Part shown: positions 1 through 12,660 of the stretch, in pieces
Position numbering within the stretch: position 1 is the first letter of the stretch
Layout: the number at the start of each line of letters is the position of its first letter
Assembly (NCBI GenBank): GCA_933207985.1
Contig: OW240918.1
Location: 19,165,673 to 19,229,672, forward strand
From: Pelobates cultripes
Lineage: Eukaryota; Chordata; Amphibia; Anura; Pelobatidae
Direction: 5' to 3'
DNA: 64,000 bases
Translations under genes and position numbers: made by a program
The notes under the pieces: generated by a model
What the model was told of the DNA's origin: nothing
The model's input: only the letters and a program-made list of their open reading frames with translations
The model's database searches: none

Positions 1-765
1 GACGTAAAAACCCAAGGGCAGAGTACAGAATATTTGATAGAGTTCTAGCCTCAACATATGAGGAAAGGGATTTAGGGGTGATTATTTCTGATGACTTAAA
101 GGTAGGCAGACAATGTAATAGAGCAGCAGGAAATGCTAGCAGAATGCTTGGTTGTATAGGGAGAGGTATTAGCAGTAGAAAGAGGGAAGTGCTCATGCCA
201 TTGTACAGAACACTGGTGAGACCTCACTTGGAGTATTGTACACAGTACTGGAGACCGTATCTTCAGAAGGATATTGATACCTTAGAGAGGGTTCAGAGAA
301 GGGCTACTAAACTGGTTCATGGATTGCAGGATAAAACTTACCAGGAAAGGTTAAAGGATCTTAACATGTATAGCTTGGAGGAAAGACGAGACAGGGGGGA
401 TATGATAGAAACATTTAAATATATAAAAGGGAATCAACACAGTAAAGGAGGAGACTATATTTAAAAGAAGAAAAACTACCACAACAAGAGGACATAGTCT
501 TAAATTAGAGGGACAAAGGTTTAAAAATAATATCAGGAAGTATTACTTTACTGAGAGGGTAGTGGATGCATGGAATAGCCTTCCAGCTGAAGTGGTAGAG
601 GTTAACACAGTAAAGGAGTTTAAGCATGCATGGGACAGGCATAAGGCTATCCTAACTATAAGATAAGGCTAGGGACTAATGAAAGTTTTTAGAAAATTGG
701 GCAGACTAGATGGACCGAATGGTTCTTATCTGCCGTCACATTCTATGTTTCTATGTTTCTATGTT
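1..765 (+). mobile_element. CR1-like LINE, 3' end, cut by the window edge
   Basis: This is the 3' part of a non-LTR retrotransposon of the CR1/L2 group. It holds the C-terminal region of the reverse transcriptase ORF, a short 3' UTR (about 667-740) and a terminal run of an 8-bp unit, TTTCTATG (about 741-765), in place of a poly-A tail. Octamer tails are typical of CR1-like LINEs. The same 3' end recurs at 13198-13783 (-), 22007-22296 (+), 23796-24190 (-), 42997-43160 (+) and 62131-62414 (-), with a scrap at 9300-9331 (-). The 5' part lies outside the window. Confidence 0.85.
3..666 (+). pseudogene. LINE reverse transcriptase C-terminus, frameshifted
   Basis: The frame is open from base 3 to a stop at 462-464 and carries the conserved region after the RT catalytic core, including [13 protein letters not shown] and [12 protein letters not shown]. 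The last segment (RGHSLKLEGQRF, then WNSLPAEVV, ending in a stop at 664-666) is in the +1-shifted frame. Next to the copy at 23796-24190, this one has an extra A in the run near 424-428 (ATAAAAGGG against ATAAAGGG), which explains the break. The shift makes it a dead copy. The catalytic YADD box would lie upstream of the window. Confidence 0.8.
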
Positions 766-1224
766 AAAGTTTTGTAATTTGATTTTCAATTCTTTTCAAT
801 GCATCAGGAGTCAATGTTTGGTTAATGGATCTCTCGATTCTCTTTTTCAACAATTACACCAGTTGAAAACCAGAAACTGCAAGAGTAATAAATGCTGAGT
901 AACTGAACAAACTACTTTAAAAATAGAAGTACACCTCTTGAAAGTGATGTAGCAAAAAACAGATGAGTGAGTGTGCTTTTAGTGAAAAAAAACACAAAGA
1001 AATTCTTTGGTGAGTTATAACAGATATTTTGCAGGATGAAGGCAAGGAAACCTAATAGTCTGTAAAATTGAACTCACTTTCATTAAATATTAGTAACAAA
1101 AATATACTATACCCTGCAGGGTGGAATAAACGATTGTAAATAATGTTCAAATTGTAGGTATTACGCATAAACTTTATTTGTGTCTAAGAAAACTGAAATC
1201 TCACGAACAATATCTTACATTTGT
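766..1224. other. Anonymous AT-rich spacer
   Basis: Short unique-looking sequence between the CR1 tail and the first T2-like MITE. I see no coding potential, RNA gene or repeat structure. Confidence 0.5.
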
Positions 1225-1777
1225 TTAAAGGGACACTATAGTCACCTGAACAACTTTAGCTTAATGAAGCAGTTTTGGTGTATAGAACATGCCCCTGCAG
1301 CCTCACTGCTCAATCATCTGCCATTTAGGAGTTAAATCCCTTTGTTTATGAATCCTAGTCACACCTCCCTGCATGTGACTTGCATAGCCTTCCATAAACA
1401 CTTCCTGTAAAGAGAACCCTATTTCGGCTTTCTTTATTGCAAGTTCTGTTTAATTAAGATTTTCTTATCCCCTGCTATGTTAATAGCTTGCTAGACCCTG
1501 CAAGAGCCTCCTGTATGTGATTAAAGTTCAATTTAGAGATTGAGATACAATTATTTAAGGTAAATTACATCTGTTTGAAAGTGAAACCAGTTTTTTTTTC
1601 ATGCAGGCTCTGTCAATCATAGCCAGGGAGGTGTGGCTAGGGCTGCATAAACAGAAACAAAGTGATTTAACTCCTAAATGACAGTGAATTGAGCAGTGAA
1701 ATTGCAGGGGAATGATCTATACACTAAAACTGCTTTATTTAGCTAAAGTAATTTAGGTGACTATAGTGCTCCTTTAA
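1225..1777. mobile_element. T2/Kolobok-type MITE with TTAA duplication
   Basis: The element is bounded by TTAA on both sides (1225-1228 and 1774-1777). Its inverted termini are AAAGGGACACTATAG on the left and the complement of CTATAGTGCTCCTTT on the right. The TTAAAGGRR terminus with TTAA target duplication is the signature of the T2 family of MITEs described in Xenopus, related to Kolobok DNA transposons. At 553 bp with no ORF it is non-autonomous. Inner parts are also partly complementary (GGAGTTAAATCCCTTT near 1328 against a match near 1660-1677). It is a relative of the elements at 12948, 22476, 33259, 49164 and 57400. Confidence 0.8.
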
Positions 1778-3039
1778 ATACCCTTGAGACAAGTTGGCCG
1801 CTTATTCCATTATTTAACCCCTCATTGGCCAAGGCTCGTTTGAGATACAATGCATTTGTGATCAAGTCTTTTTTGTAACTTTTGCTACTTTGCCATGCGT
1901 TCATTCTACCAAGACTAACCCCTTTTCTGTTTAAGTGCACCCATGTATTAGATATATACTTTTTTAAGAGAGAATTAGGACTTTCTTTTGACACCCTACA
2001 TGTTTACAAATAAAATAAATAAAATATAAAAAAGGAAGAAATGATAAAACACATTTTTTTCTCACTTTTACACATTTGTCTTCACTGTTAATTTCTACCC
2101 TGCAACTAAAGAAAACAAACTCAAAATAGATTCACTAATAAGTGTTATTTGCTAAAATATCCCAAAAATATAGCCCAAGGCAAAATGCCTATCCATAGAA
2201 CGCATGCAAAACTAATTTATTCAAATACACTTATCTCCCCCACACACAGCAATGAACTCATCTTAAAGTATATTGTATCAGCCAATTGAGGATAGCCAGT
2301 CCCAGAAAGATCTGTGCATAAGTAGGCAGACAGAAACAAGCAGTTTATTTAAAATCTATTGGAATTTTATTGAACCCCTTTCGGAATTAAAATAAAGTGA
2401 AAAGCGGCTACAATTCACAGAGCTATCAATTAAATACCAAAATGAAGAGACATGCCTTCCATTAACATATGACATTTATGACTTGTTGTTTTGCCAACTT
2501 TTTCTCACAAACGGTACTGCTGTGTGAATTCTTGCTGCTATTAACTTCATTTAAATCCCTAAGGGGAGTCAGTAAAATTTATAAATTTTAAGTAAACTGC
2601 TTGTTCCTGCCCAATTATATGAAGACTGTTTGTTAAAATGCCCATTATGTCTAGGATTTTAGTATTTTTATTCAGAAATTATTAAATAAACATTGCAAGA
2701 AGTGAATTACAGTTTTAAAACTAAAACTTTGCAAAATGTTGCTTGCTGATATTACAACTTTTATAGTAGATGCAGAAACCTCTACACAAAAGCATATATA
2801 TTCGTAGAAAGTACATGCCTCAGGCTATTTAACAAAGAGCATTTTGACACTTTTTATTTAACAATTTTATCACAAAGCTCAGTCAAAATATATATTTTTT
2901 GTGTTTTTTTCACCTTTCATTTTGGGGGAAATTTGCAGAGCATGCATACCCCACTAATGTAAACACCCCATTTGTTATTGATTTTTGTATTTTGTTACTG
3001 TTCTTGAGTAAAATGATACCCTACATGTATATCTTTTCA
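1778..3039. other. Anonymous AT-rich DNA
   Basis: Long A- and T-runs with only short stop-rich frames in all directions. No splice-flanked exon, RNA gene or terminal repeat is visible. Confidence 0.5.
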
Positions 3040-3345
3040 TTATCCTGCTATTAATCCTACACCTAATCTTGCCCCATATCCAACTCTAAGTCGACCACAA
3101 CCCATACCTACAATCCTACCCATAATCCAGTCACTAATTTTACCAGCAATCCAATCCCTAAATCTTTTTATAATCCAACCTTTCATCCAACCATTATCTT
3201 ACCTATAAACCTACCTATAATCCTACCCATATTCCAAACCCTAATTTTACCCACAATCCAATCCCTAAATCTACCCATAATCCAACCTCTAATCCAATCA
3301 TTATTTTACCTATAAACCTACTTATGATCCAACTCATAATCCTGC
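3040..3345 (+). repeat. Pyrimidine-biased minisatellite, about 108-bp higher-order unit
   Basis: A degenerate array built on words such as CCTACCCATAATCCAA and CTAATTTTACC. The plus strand is almost free of G. A higher-order period shows where CTAATTTTACC recurs at 3133 and 3241, each time followed by near-identical text (CAATCCAATCCCTAAATCT, then ACCTATAAACCTAC), giving a unit of about 108 bp with roughly two copies. Confidence 0.75.
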
Positions 3346-6300
3346 CCAAATGCAACTTCTTATCCCACATTGTTACACTACCCCTTATCCTACTTCTATG
3401 GTATTGCCTCTAATGACATCAGCACTCATATCAACAGAGGGATTTCCCAGCTCGCACAGTACAGAGGGCTCTGTGAGCATGCTTATACTGTGTGTTAGCA
3501 GCATGAGAGGGACATCTCCCTCTGATGTTGCAGTCCGTGAAACTGTGTTTGTTGCTGGGCATCTGGCCAACATCATTTCTGATCACAAGGCTAAGAGGCA
3601 CGTAGAAAGACCTCACAAGATGTTTTTCAGATCTTGGGGGTCTCTCTCATACTGGGGGCAGACCCAAATTACTCAGTGCACAGCTGCATTATTTAAATTC
3701 ATTTTAATGGGCCATGTGCATTTGAACATTGCACATAGCTCATCTGTCAGCCTGTGACCATTGCTTGTGGTCTCAGATGTCAGAGAAATTCCTAAGGCAT
3801 CTAATGATACCCAAGTATCCTAGGTAAAATAAGAGATTTACCCTTCTGGTAGCCTGCTTGGGAGTCTATGCCACTCAAGAGCATTAAAGCCCTGGTCTAC
3901 ATACAGCATAGGCCATCATGCAGTCTTTAATGGGTTAAGAAGCACTGTTACTAATATTCTATTTATGATACCCAGCCCAACAGTTACATAATTAAATAGT
4001 AAAGGTATTATTATTTCCATTAAAACAAGCTATTTTGAGTCTAGCTGTAACAAAAAGAAAGGTGACACTTTTCTACTGTGAAGGAGACAATGGAGCAAAT
4101 GCATAATTGTTTAACCCTTCTAAAGTTGAGCAAAACATGAGCAAAATGTGAGTAACGATAATTAACCGGTGTGCATACTTAAAAAAAGACATACTAATTT
4201 AACTGACTTTATTAATTAGGTTTGTTTTTGCTTCCATTATGTACGAGTCATTAAAGCGCATACAATTTGCACTCTTTTTATTTTCACTTCTGCTTGAAAT
4301 AAGCTCTTCAGCTTTAACAGAGGATAAACATTTGATTGGCTTTAGATTCTTCAACAGTCATGTTCTCAACATCCAACCACTTGTAAAATTCACAGCGTCC
4401 ACGAAATAGCTAATAAATGTCCTTCAATCTTGAATGCTAGCATAATCATTGTAGATAATCTCGGATGTCCTTCGGCCTCTTCCAGCACAGTTTTTAAAAC
4501 ATAACACTTTTATCTTTTTTTGTTTTATTATCATATCCAAATTTTTTTTGTTGTTGTTGTATCTTTTTATTCCAATATAAATAAATCTATTCTAGCAAAT
4601 TTGTTTTTTAGATATATTTTTCATGGGGTATAATATTGTCTCTTTAAAAATACTGTGAATTCTGTTGGAAATCAATTAGGTATAATGACAGATTTTTTTT
4701 AAATATGTAAATGATATAACACAAGAGACACAGTTTTACGATTACGGCGATTTATTTATGATTACGGGTTAATTTAAGATATGAGATATAGGGCAGATGT
4801 TCCGAGCATCCTTGCAAAAATGTCAGCATGCGACAGTTATTGTTAAATCATTTTAGGTGGATTTTGTCCTTATTAAAGAGACTTGCTAGATAGACTGCTT
4901 TTGAAAAAGAAGCGCTTCTGAAGAGAACAGCTTGATGCATTATCATGTAAAAGTGTAGACACACATATTACAGATAATATTCAGTGAAACAAGATAAGGT
5001 CATCTTTGATAGACATTTCAGAACAAATGTGGATATGCTGCATTACAGTGTGTAATTGCCAGTGTAAGACAAGATTCGTAATAGAAGTGTGTAAGTACTC
5101 AACTTTGCAACATGTAGATAGCCAAACCATCTCTTGCATCTATAGGACATAACAGCAGCTCACCTGGGAATCTTCATCAATATACAAAGAGTCAATTTAA
5201 TCATTTCTCATGGGTTTAAGATGGAACACAATAAACCATTGTAGCATGCAAAACTACGCAGGATGGTATACTCAGCTAAATAATTATGAAATTTAACTTG
5301 ACTTCTTCACAGCAAAGCACTGTAGGCTGTTCTGTAATATCATGTGTTGTAATTTGCAAAGCTGTTATAACATATTGTTGTTTTAAATACTTTACCATTA
5401 CAGATTGCTAAAGAGTAAATCAATGTTTTAAAATCAACATTTGCAAAACAAAAATTGTAAATATAGTTTGAAAGTGCGATAGACGAAATGTAATAATATT
5501 TCTCATTTTACACTAATATTCTAGAATTGTATGAATTCAACATTGTTCCCACCTTCACACCCCTACCCATCCTAGTATGATATTATTAGAAAATAAATAC
5601 GATTAGAAGATTTTGAAAAAAATATTACCCAGTAGTATTATTATTCTATTCCGCTTTCCTGGTTTAAGTTTGACAAATATTCCAGCAAATTAAAAGTTAT
5701 AGTCAAGTGACAACTATAAAGGTTATTGTTTTTTATAACTCTTTATATTTTACCTTCAGCAGACCTTACACTGTGTGCATGCTTTTGTTTATTAGTCAGA
5801 CCAAAATAATGAATAGAGCTCTACAGTAAAAGGAAACAAAAAAAAAGAAACAATTCTATCGAAAGAGTAAAGAACAAAATAAAATGTAAGAATGATGTTT
5901 GATACAATGCAAAAAAACAAATATATACAGAAGAATTGTATATTTTTCCATATTGATAGTTTCTCGCTCTAAAAGCCTTTTCAAATTTAAACAATCTCCA
6001 GCACACCAGATGTATTAGTGAAGGTATTAGCATGGATAGCAATTGTGTAACAATTATTTGCATGACCTGTTGTGTTTGCTTCCCAATTATACGTTTTGAT
6101 CATTGCGTTAAAAAGAATCTATTATGAAAAAGGTGCTATGTTGCTTTAATCGTATTGAACAGCCTTAGAACAAAGTGTTCTGCCAAGTATCAATGTGGGT
6201 TTTGTTATTTTTAAAGCACATATAGATCTGAATCAAATTTCAAACACTTTTTGTCATCTTTATTAGAGTTGTATTTGGTCTTTGAAAAGGAGCAAGTCAC

Positions 6301-6863
6301 AGGGTTCCACCAGTTTGTGTTTGAAAATACAATAGACCATTATGATCATAGTAAAAAAAACAGATGCAGTGCTTGACAAAATGCTGGGGAGTCTTAATGT
6401 AACGTTGTTGGATCAATACATGATGCTGGCATCATGCAACATATATAGATTTGGGGTGATGACTCATTTGTGTTGGTAAGTGTCCAAACCAACCAAGAAA
6501 CTCACAGTAATACTAGGTAGGCACAAGAACTTCTTAAAATATATGGCTATAAAAAGGAATGTCATCAGAACTATTCTTTACATCATATAGCACAAACATC
6601 AGTAATTTGAAGTGGTCATAATGCTTGGAGTCTGTATGTTTAGCATATCAGAGTTAGAGAGTGTACAGATGAACCACTCTGTGCTAAAGATGTTATGCCA
6701 CCACTGGCAGTGTCATGTGATGTTAGCTTACCCAGAGCACGAGTTCCAGGCTGACTATTGTAGATTCTGTACATAAATCTATGCTCTTAGCCAATGAGTT
6801 GTCATCAGGATTTGCATCCGATTTTGCAGGTCTGCAAAAGGCATATGCACATCACAGCCAACC
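3346..6863. other. Anonymous DNA, no gene recognised
   Basis: The first part (3350-3780) is less AT-rich and holds an open stretch of 135 codons, but it has no recognisable domain and its reverse strand is also open, so I do not call it a gene. The rest is AT-rich with scattered homopolymers, for example a T-run near 4540, and no terminal repeats that I can pair. Confidence 0.45.
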
Positions 6864-6952
6864 TTAAAGGAGACCAGTCACCTGGTCCAGCTATGAGGGC
6901 AAACTGCTGCAAACTGTTGCAAAACTGTTGTATGCTTGAAGTAACCCTTTAA
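6864..6952. mobile_element. Very short TTAA-bounded element, probable MITE
   Basis: TTAAAGGAGACC at 6864 and GTAACCCTTTAA ending at 6952 form a short inverted pair with TTAA at each edge, giving an 89-bp element. The ends match the TTAAAGG pattern of T2-like MITEs, but the interior is too short to confirm the family. It could be the end of a longer degraded element running into 6953-7380. Confidence 0.4.
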
Positions 6953-8361
6953 AAATAAAATTTTACTCTATTGATAACTTGATGTTTTAGAGCTATTCAT
7001 GTTTTTTTTTCTATTTCCATCTGTTTTTGTCCCACCCTTCTGTGATAAACACCCCTTCCCACTAATGTTTTCCACTGACTCCTGGAGAAGTGTAGAAGCC
7101 AACCTCCTGCCCACTGACTATGACTGAGGTCTGAAACACCGTTTGGGAGTTACCCATGACAATGATAATTGCAAATGATGATGAATAGGTTTGCCTTGTT
7201 TCCAAATCACTAAACTTCTCTCCAGATCCATAAATGATCCTGTTCATAGACACTAGATCAGAATCTATATCACAGTAGTGGTGGGATTAAGCACACAGTC
7301 ACAGAAACTGTAGCAGTACTAAGCATTTTTGGGATTGTTAGAAGAGCACTTTTAAAGAAAGGGCTATTTAAAAAATAGAAGTATATTGTCAAGTAAAAAA
7401 ATAAATATATATATATATACTATACTATATTACATGGAGAAGAGAGCTAATCATAGTTTTCTTTTCATTCTAGATAAGTAAAAATGTGTGTGTAATGGAG
7501 TTCTTTTGTATAAATTTTAAGCACCTCTGCAGTTCCTAGAAAGTTTCTGTTATCTGTAGATATTATTCCCATAAACTGATTCATAGCTTTGAGTTATATT
7601 AAAGTTGGTTTTGACAATGTCCTTTAGAATCAAATGGAACATTCCCTGAAGTATTATATATTGTATAAAAATATGTCAATTCCTAGATAGTGTTTTTTTT
7701 TTTTTTTTAATCTAAGACATTCAACATATTTCATAATGCAGATGGGGTTCTTTGTTCTGAGTCACTTTACAATGAAGTTGGAAAATACTAAAGTCCATAA
7801 TGTTCAACATGATCAATTTAGCTGTCATATTTTTCTAATTTTTATACCACATACACATGGTCATTTATAGTAATGTTTGATCTAAACATTGTATAAAATA
7901 GAGATGAAAATACATACATCTTTCTAAAGTAATATTTTGCCTTTAGCAAGAACTACTCAAATCTAATTGATTTAAAGTTTGAAATTTTTAATAAGCAGTT
8001 ATCAACATGTATCTGTGATTGTTTTGATAGCTTTCCCAAACATTACTGCACGTGTGCTACATCTGGTTCTGAGGTGGGATCCATTTCCAGCAGTAAATCT
8101 ATGAGAAGCCAAATGTATGGATCTGCTTTTCTTAAAGAGAGAGTTGTAGCAAATGCTACATGTATCAGATTATAAACATGACTGTGATTTTGAAAAGGAG
8201 AGGTTTGGAAGTAAGTACATTCATTTACCTTAGCAACACTTACCATTATATGAATTGCATTTTAAAAACGAGATCTAAAGGTATATTCTGCCTATATATA
8301 TATATATATCCCATAACCTACTCACTCCCAAAAATAAGAGTATAACTGATTCTACTTTCAA
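6953..8361. other. Anonymous DNA with small simple repeats
   Basis: Contains a (TA)n tract near 7396-7413, a T18-type run near 7691-7709 and a (TA)n tract near 8295-8310. The stretch 7060-7310 is less AT-rich and may be an unrecognised repeat. Confidence 0.45.
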
Positions 8362-8864
8362 GCAGGCCTGGACTGACCATTGGGCATACTGGGCAAATTC
8401 CCGGTGGGAAGCAATGACAATGGGCAGAGGCCAGCAGGGGAGATCACATACAGATCTCCCCTGTTGGCCCATGCAGGGCTGGTGCTACCCAAGTGCTGGC
8501 CCTGCTGTGTGCCTTTATAGGCCGGTGGGGAGATTAAAGATGCAGCTTCCGGCTGGGGAGGGAGGCAGGAGAGGACCCGGAGTTCTCTAGCCAGCAGCTC
8601 TGCTGGGTTCCTCTCGTGAGGTCGGAACATTGCCGTGGTTAAAACAGCAACACTCAGATCTTGCGAGAGTGAACTCTAGCCCTGCAGGCTAGAGTTCACT
8701 CACCACTAAGACCACCAGGAATGGCAGCACGGTCCCCCCTCCATGACAGTACGCCCCCCTTCCACCCTCCCAGGCTAAAGGTAAGAAGGGAGGGGGACAT
8801 ATAATGTTTTGTTTGTTTTTTAATAAAAATAATACATATTTAAATTTAAATAAACATATTTACA

Positions 8865-9222
8865 CACACAGCACACTCACACTAACAGCAGCCTCACACA
8901 CACACAGCACCCTCTCACACACACACAGCACCCTCTCACACACAGCACACTCACACACAAAGCACCCTCAAACACAGACACAGCACACTCACACTAACAG
9001 TACCCTCAAACACACACACAGCATACTCACATTAACTGCACCCTCACAAACACACAGCACCCACACACACACATCACCCTCAGACAAACACAGCACCCTC
9101 AGACACACACAGCACCCTCACATGCAGCACCCTCAGACACAGACAGCACCCTCACACACACACAGCACCATCACACACACACAGCACACTCTCACACATA
9201 GCACACTCTCACACATATACAG

Positions 9223-9256
<34 letters not shown>

Positions 9257-9262
9257 CATATA
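8865..9262 (+). repeat. Compound CA minisatellite inside the composite element
   Basis: An array of units such as AGCACCCTCACACACACAC and AGCACACTCACACAC, ending in a short (TA)n at about 9245-9262. The open frame across it, reading as His-Thr-Ser repeats, is a by-product of the repeat and not a gene. Confidence 0.85.
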
Positions 9263-9299
9263 TAATAACCCTCAGTGAGTTAACAGACAAGGAGAATTA

Positions 9300-9331
9300 A
9301 AAACATAGAATGTGACAGCAGATAAGAACAC
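9300..9331 (-). mobile_element. 32-bp scrap of the CR1-like 3' end
   Basis: AAACATAGAATGTGACAGC followed by AGATAAGAACA matches the extreme 3' UTR of the CR1-like family (compare 23806-23834 and 62137-62171). It lies between two CA arrays inside the composite element, so it was trapped there before or during array expansion. Confidence 0.6.
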
Positions 9332-9474
9332 CCTCACACACACAGCACCTCTCTTACACACACACTGCACTCCTCTTACACACACACTGCACGCCTCACA
9401 CACATGCTGAACCCTTCACACATACACACAGCACACCCAACACGCTGTGCCCCTCACACTTACAATACATCCAA

Positions 9475-9477
<3 letters not shown>

Positions 9478-9550
<73 letters not shown>

Positions 9551-9598
9551 TACAGCACCCCTCACACTACACCACTACACATACACACTGAATCCGCT

Positions 9599-9636
<38 letters not shown>

Positions 9637-9960
9637 TCCTATAACACACACTCCACACTCTGGGTCCTTTACACACTAGATCCCCTACACACACACTGCA
9701 CCACCTATACACACTACATTCCTGACTTACAAACTATGGATCCCCAATGCACACACTACATTCCTTGTAAGCAAACACATACAACATTCTCTAAACACAC
9801 ACTCTCTAAAACCCCTATACAGAGTATGTCACCTATACACACACACACACACACACACTACAGTCTGTATGCACACACTCGCTATATCCCCTATACACAC
9901 TATACCCCCTATACACACACTCTCTACAGCCCCAGCCACACATATTATACCACAAACACT
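9478..9960 (+). repeat. (TA)n, (CA)n and degenerate CA-rich array
   Basis: A (TA)n run with one interruption at about 9483-9549, a (CA)n run at about 9602-9633, then irregular CACTACACAC-type units to about 9960. This is the right-hand half of the microsatellite core of the composite element. Confidence 0.85.
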
Positions 9961-10361
9961 AATTAAATTGACCTATTTACACAATACCACACCACAATCA
10001 GCTCACTCTACACACATGCAATCCCACAATCAGGCTCCAAACACATGCACCATACACTTTCCTGGCCCTTTTGTCCTCTGGTATCCCACTTATGGAGACA
10101 CCAGAGACTAGTTAAAAGCAAACTTATTACATTTGCTTGCGCTGCGCAGAACAAATACAGGGCCTTTTTCTCATGCTAGAGCTCTCTTCAGCTGAGCTCT
10201 GCGCATTGAACCAACATACTCACTTTGAGAGAAGGTGTGCTTGTCATTAGTGATGACAAAACACACCTTCTCTGGCACCACCCCCTTTTCAGGGGGCCGC
10301 TGTGATTGCAGAAAATGCCTGGGTCCAATTTTTTCCCAGTCTGGCCCTGCAAAGTTTCAAG

Positions 10362-12307
10362 TGCTTTGCAAAACAAATGTCATCCTCTCAAGCCTCATTT
10401 GTCTGATAACCAGCTTGAAGAGGAATGAATTTCTCTGCTGGCAACCAATTCCACCTCTTATTGTCTGTAAATATCCTGAAAATGTCAACTTTCTCCCCTC
10501 CTTACAAACAGCAATATAAACTTAAACGATCATAGCATTCCTATTATCACGGGTGAATATGTGAATAAAATTTATCATATATTAGCATTACAGAAATTAA
10601 GACGAAGTGCAGTAATATTTTTTAAATATTATTTTTCTTAAAATAATTTAACTGGATTTAAAATATGTGGATATTTTTATATAATCTTTCCATGTTCTGT
10701 TGCAATTTTCAGTAAGCAGTATCTCTATTAGTGCCTTTACGGTCCATGTAACTACATGTAAGAAGTGTATTTGACCATTTGTATTTATCTATTTTGTTGT
10801 ACCTACTATATGTGAGAATGATTATATTAAAATATCTGACTCTGCAAGAAATATTGCAGCATAAACATTACTTTATTCTTTTCATTTACCCATTATTTTA
10901 TATAAAGATCAACAAATAAAAAAGAAAATGGTGTAGTTTTGCATCACTTTTTTTGTTTGGCCGAATAGCTATTTATGAAACTGCTGCTATATCATATGTA
11001 TATATGCATATGCACCTCATGATTCAAATACATTTTATAATATTGTTTTCTAATCAAAAGTATTTGTCAATGAATAGTTTAGATACCAATGACATGTCAA
11101 TATATCGGGATGTACTCATTAACATATATTAGCATATACATTATAATTAAGTACTATTCATTAATAAATATATGTACTGGTTGTTTAGATTTTATTTTTA
11201 AAATTAATTCTGTCACCATCCTACCTTCATCTTACCTTCTCTATTCAAAATCTCTCCATCTCAATTTCCTGTTTTTTAATGCAGGTTAATTACAGAATAT
11301 GAATTGACCTGCATAAGTATTGAAAATGTAACAATTTTGCTCCTAGGCAATTACTATTTTAGTATTTCATCTGGCAGAAAAAATAATGTTGCAGTAAGTT
11401 ATTGCTACCATCGCCACAGATTGGCACATTCCAAGATGAGATATACTGTTATGTCTGTGATATAAAGGCAGGCTTTTGTGTAACAAAATGATAATAGTAT
11501 AAATAATGCAGAGGATGTTTTTGCATACATTATATTCATCATTCCTACCACGTATTATTTGGTGATATATGTCTACTACACTTGAATATTAATAAAATAT
11601 GGAATTTGTCCAAAAAGGCTCCTATTACTTACAATACATCTTAATTATGTACTTTTGCTATCCTAGGGCAGAGCACTGTATAAAATAATCCAGAGAGACC
11701 TAATGATCTTCCTTTTTTATTCTTAGAATAACTAGTTCATTAAATAAGGAATATGGGTAGTGCAGATATCCCATGTGTAAAAATGTCAAACTTGGACTAA
11801 TGAAGACATTTGATTAACATCTGCCAATGTTTGTCACTGCGAAAATGTGTCCTTTAGCAATAAATCACATGGTTTGGGCTATAAAGCAAGATGTATACTT
11901 TTTGGTTTTGATTTTTCAACAGATGTCCAATTACCTAATATGGCTCATTATATTTTGTTTTTTTTTACTTAACCTTTACAGATAAATAATTTTACACAGA
12001 GTAATTGTACTACAGTAGTTATGTCATTTGCTAAGTTGGAATGTTAACTCAAACAAATAGAAAATGATGTTGGAAATTGAAAACATCAATGCATTTGATT
12101 GATCTCTTAAAATTGCATGTATTATTTGAATGCATCTTAATGCAAGCAGAGTCAAGCACAATATAAAAAACAAACAAAATAATATAATTTTCCAAAACTA
12201 AACAGACTTGAGTGTTGTTTTAGTCTTAAATCCATCTGCAGTCAAAATAGAAGAAGATCTGCACTGCAACTGGACTATTTAATTCAAGACATTTTTCAGA
12301 CAAACCA
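10362..12307. other. Anonymous AT-rich DNA
   Basis: No coding or RNA gene signal. The notable part is 12021-12072, the second copy of the 52-bp sequence found in the loop of the palindromic MITE at 14.1 kb. Confidence 0.5.
12021..12072 (+). repeat. 52-bp sequence duplicated into a MITE loop at 14100
   Basis: These 52 bases, beginning ATGTCATTTGCTAAG and ending AAATGATGTTG, are identical to 14100-14151. Similarity continues about 8 bases further with two mismatches. No MITE arm sequence flanks this copy, so it looks like the resident genomic copy and the one at 14.1 kb like the derived one. Confidence 0.85.
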
Positions 12308-12660
12308 TTAAAGGGAGTCCTTTAGCCACCATGGCCATTCCTGTTTTTGAAGTGGTCTTAGTGATAGGAGTCTGGATTTGTAGTGCTTCTGTACATATTT
12401 TTAATTGTGTGCTGAGGGCAAGTTGCACTCCTAGCACACGTGACTTAGGCAGGCCAGAACTCTGTTCTGGGATGCATAATGTCGATTCTGTACATAATTT
12501 ACGTCTGTTGGCAGTGCCCACTTGTGTCTCTCCCTTCCACCCACACAGAGGGAAGTCCTCCTTCCTCCCAATCACATCCGTTATTTTTTTAATCCCTTCC
12601 TCCCTGTTCCTTTCCCCTTGCAGGGATCAATCAATGGCTTCTCTATGAGCATAGTGCGAA
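12308..12660. mobile_element. T2-like MITE, left end with degraded right part
   Basis: TTAAAGGGAGTCCTTT at 12308 is a T2-style terminus. Inside, GAAGTGGTCT (12348) and a CAATCAATGGCTTCTCTATGAG stretch (12629-12650) resemble segments of the better preserved family members. I cannot find a matching right terminus. The open frames on both strands here have no recognisable domain. Confidence 0.4.

Larger units (their letters stand above)
8363..10353. mobile_element. Composite DNA element carrying microsatellites
   Basis: The left end CAGGCCTGGACTG at 8363 is the imperfect inverse of the right end CAGTCTGGCCCTG (10337-10349). Outside them CTTTCAAG (8355-8362) and GTTTCAAG (10354-10361) match at 7 of 8 bases and may be a hAT-style 8-bp target duplication, though this leaves three extra bases on the right. 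Both flanks (8363-8800 and 10070-10350) are GC-richer and repeat-like; the middle is compound CA and TA arrays. No transposase ORF is present. The opening sequence is one I recognise as widely dispersed in frog genomes. Confidence 0.6.

Noticed and set aside
3350..3757. 135-codon plus-strand frame
   Set aside because: No recognisable domain, overlaps open frames on the other strand and begins at the edge of a minisatellite.
8804..9265. 153-codon open frame rich in His, Thr and Ser
   Set aside because: Translation of a CA array; an array of near-constant period leaves frames open without selection.
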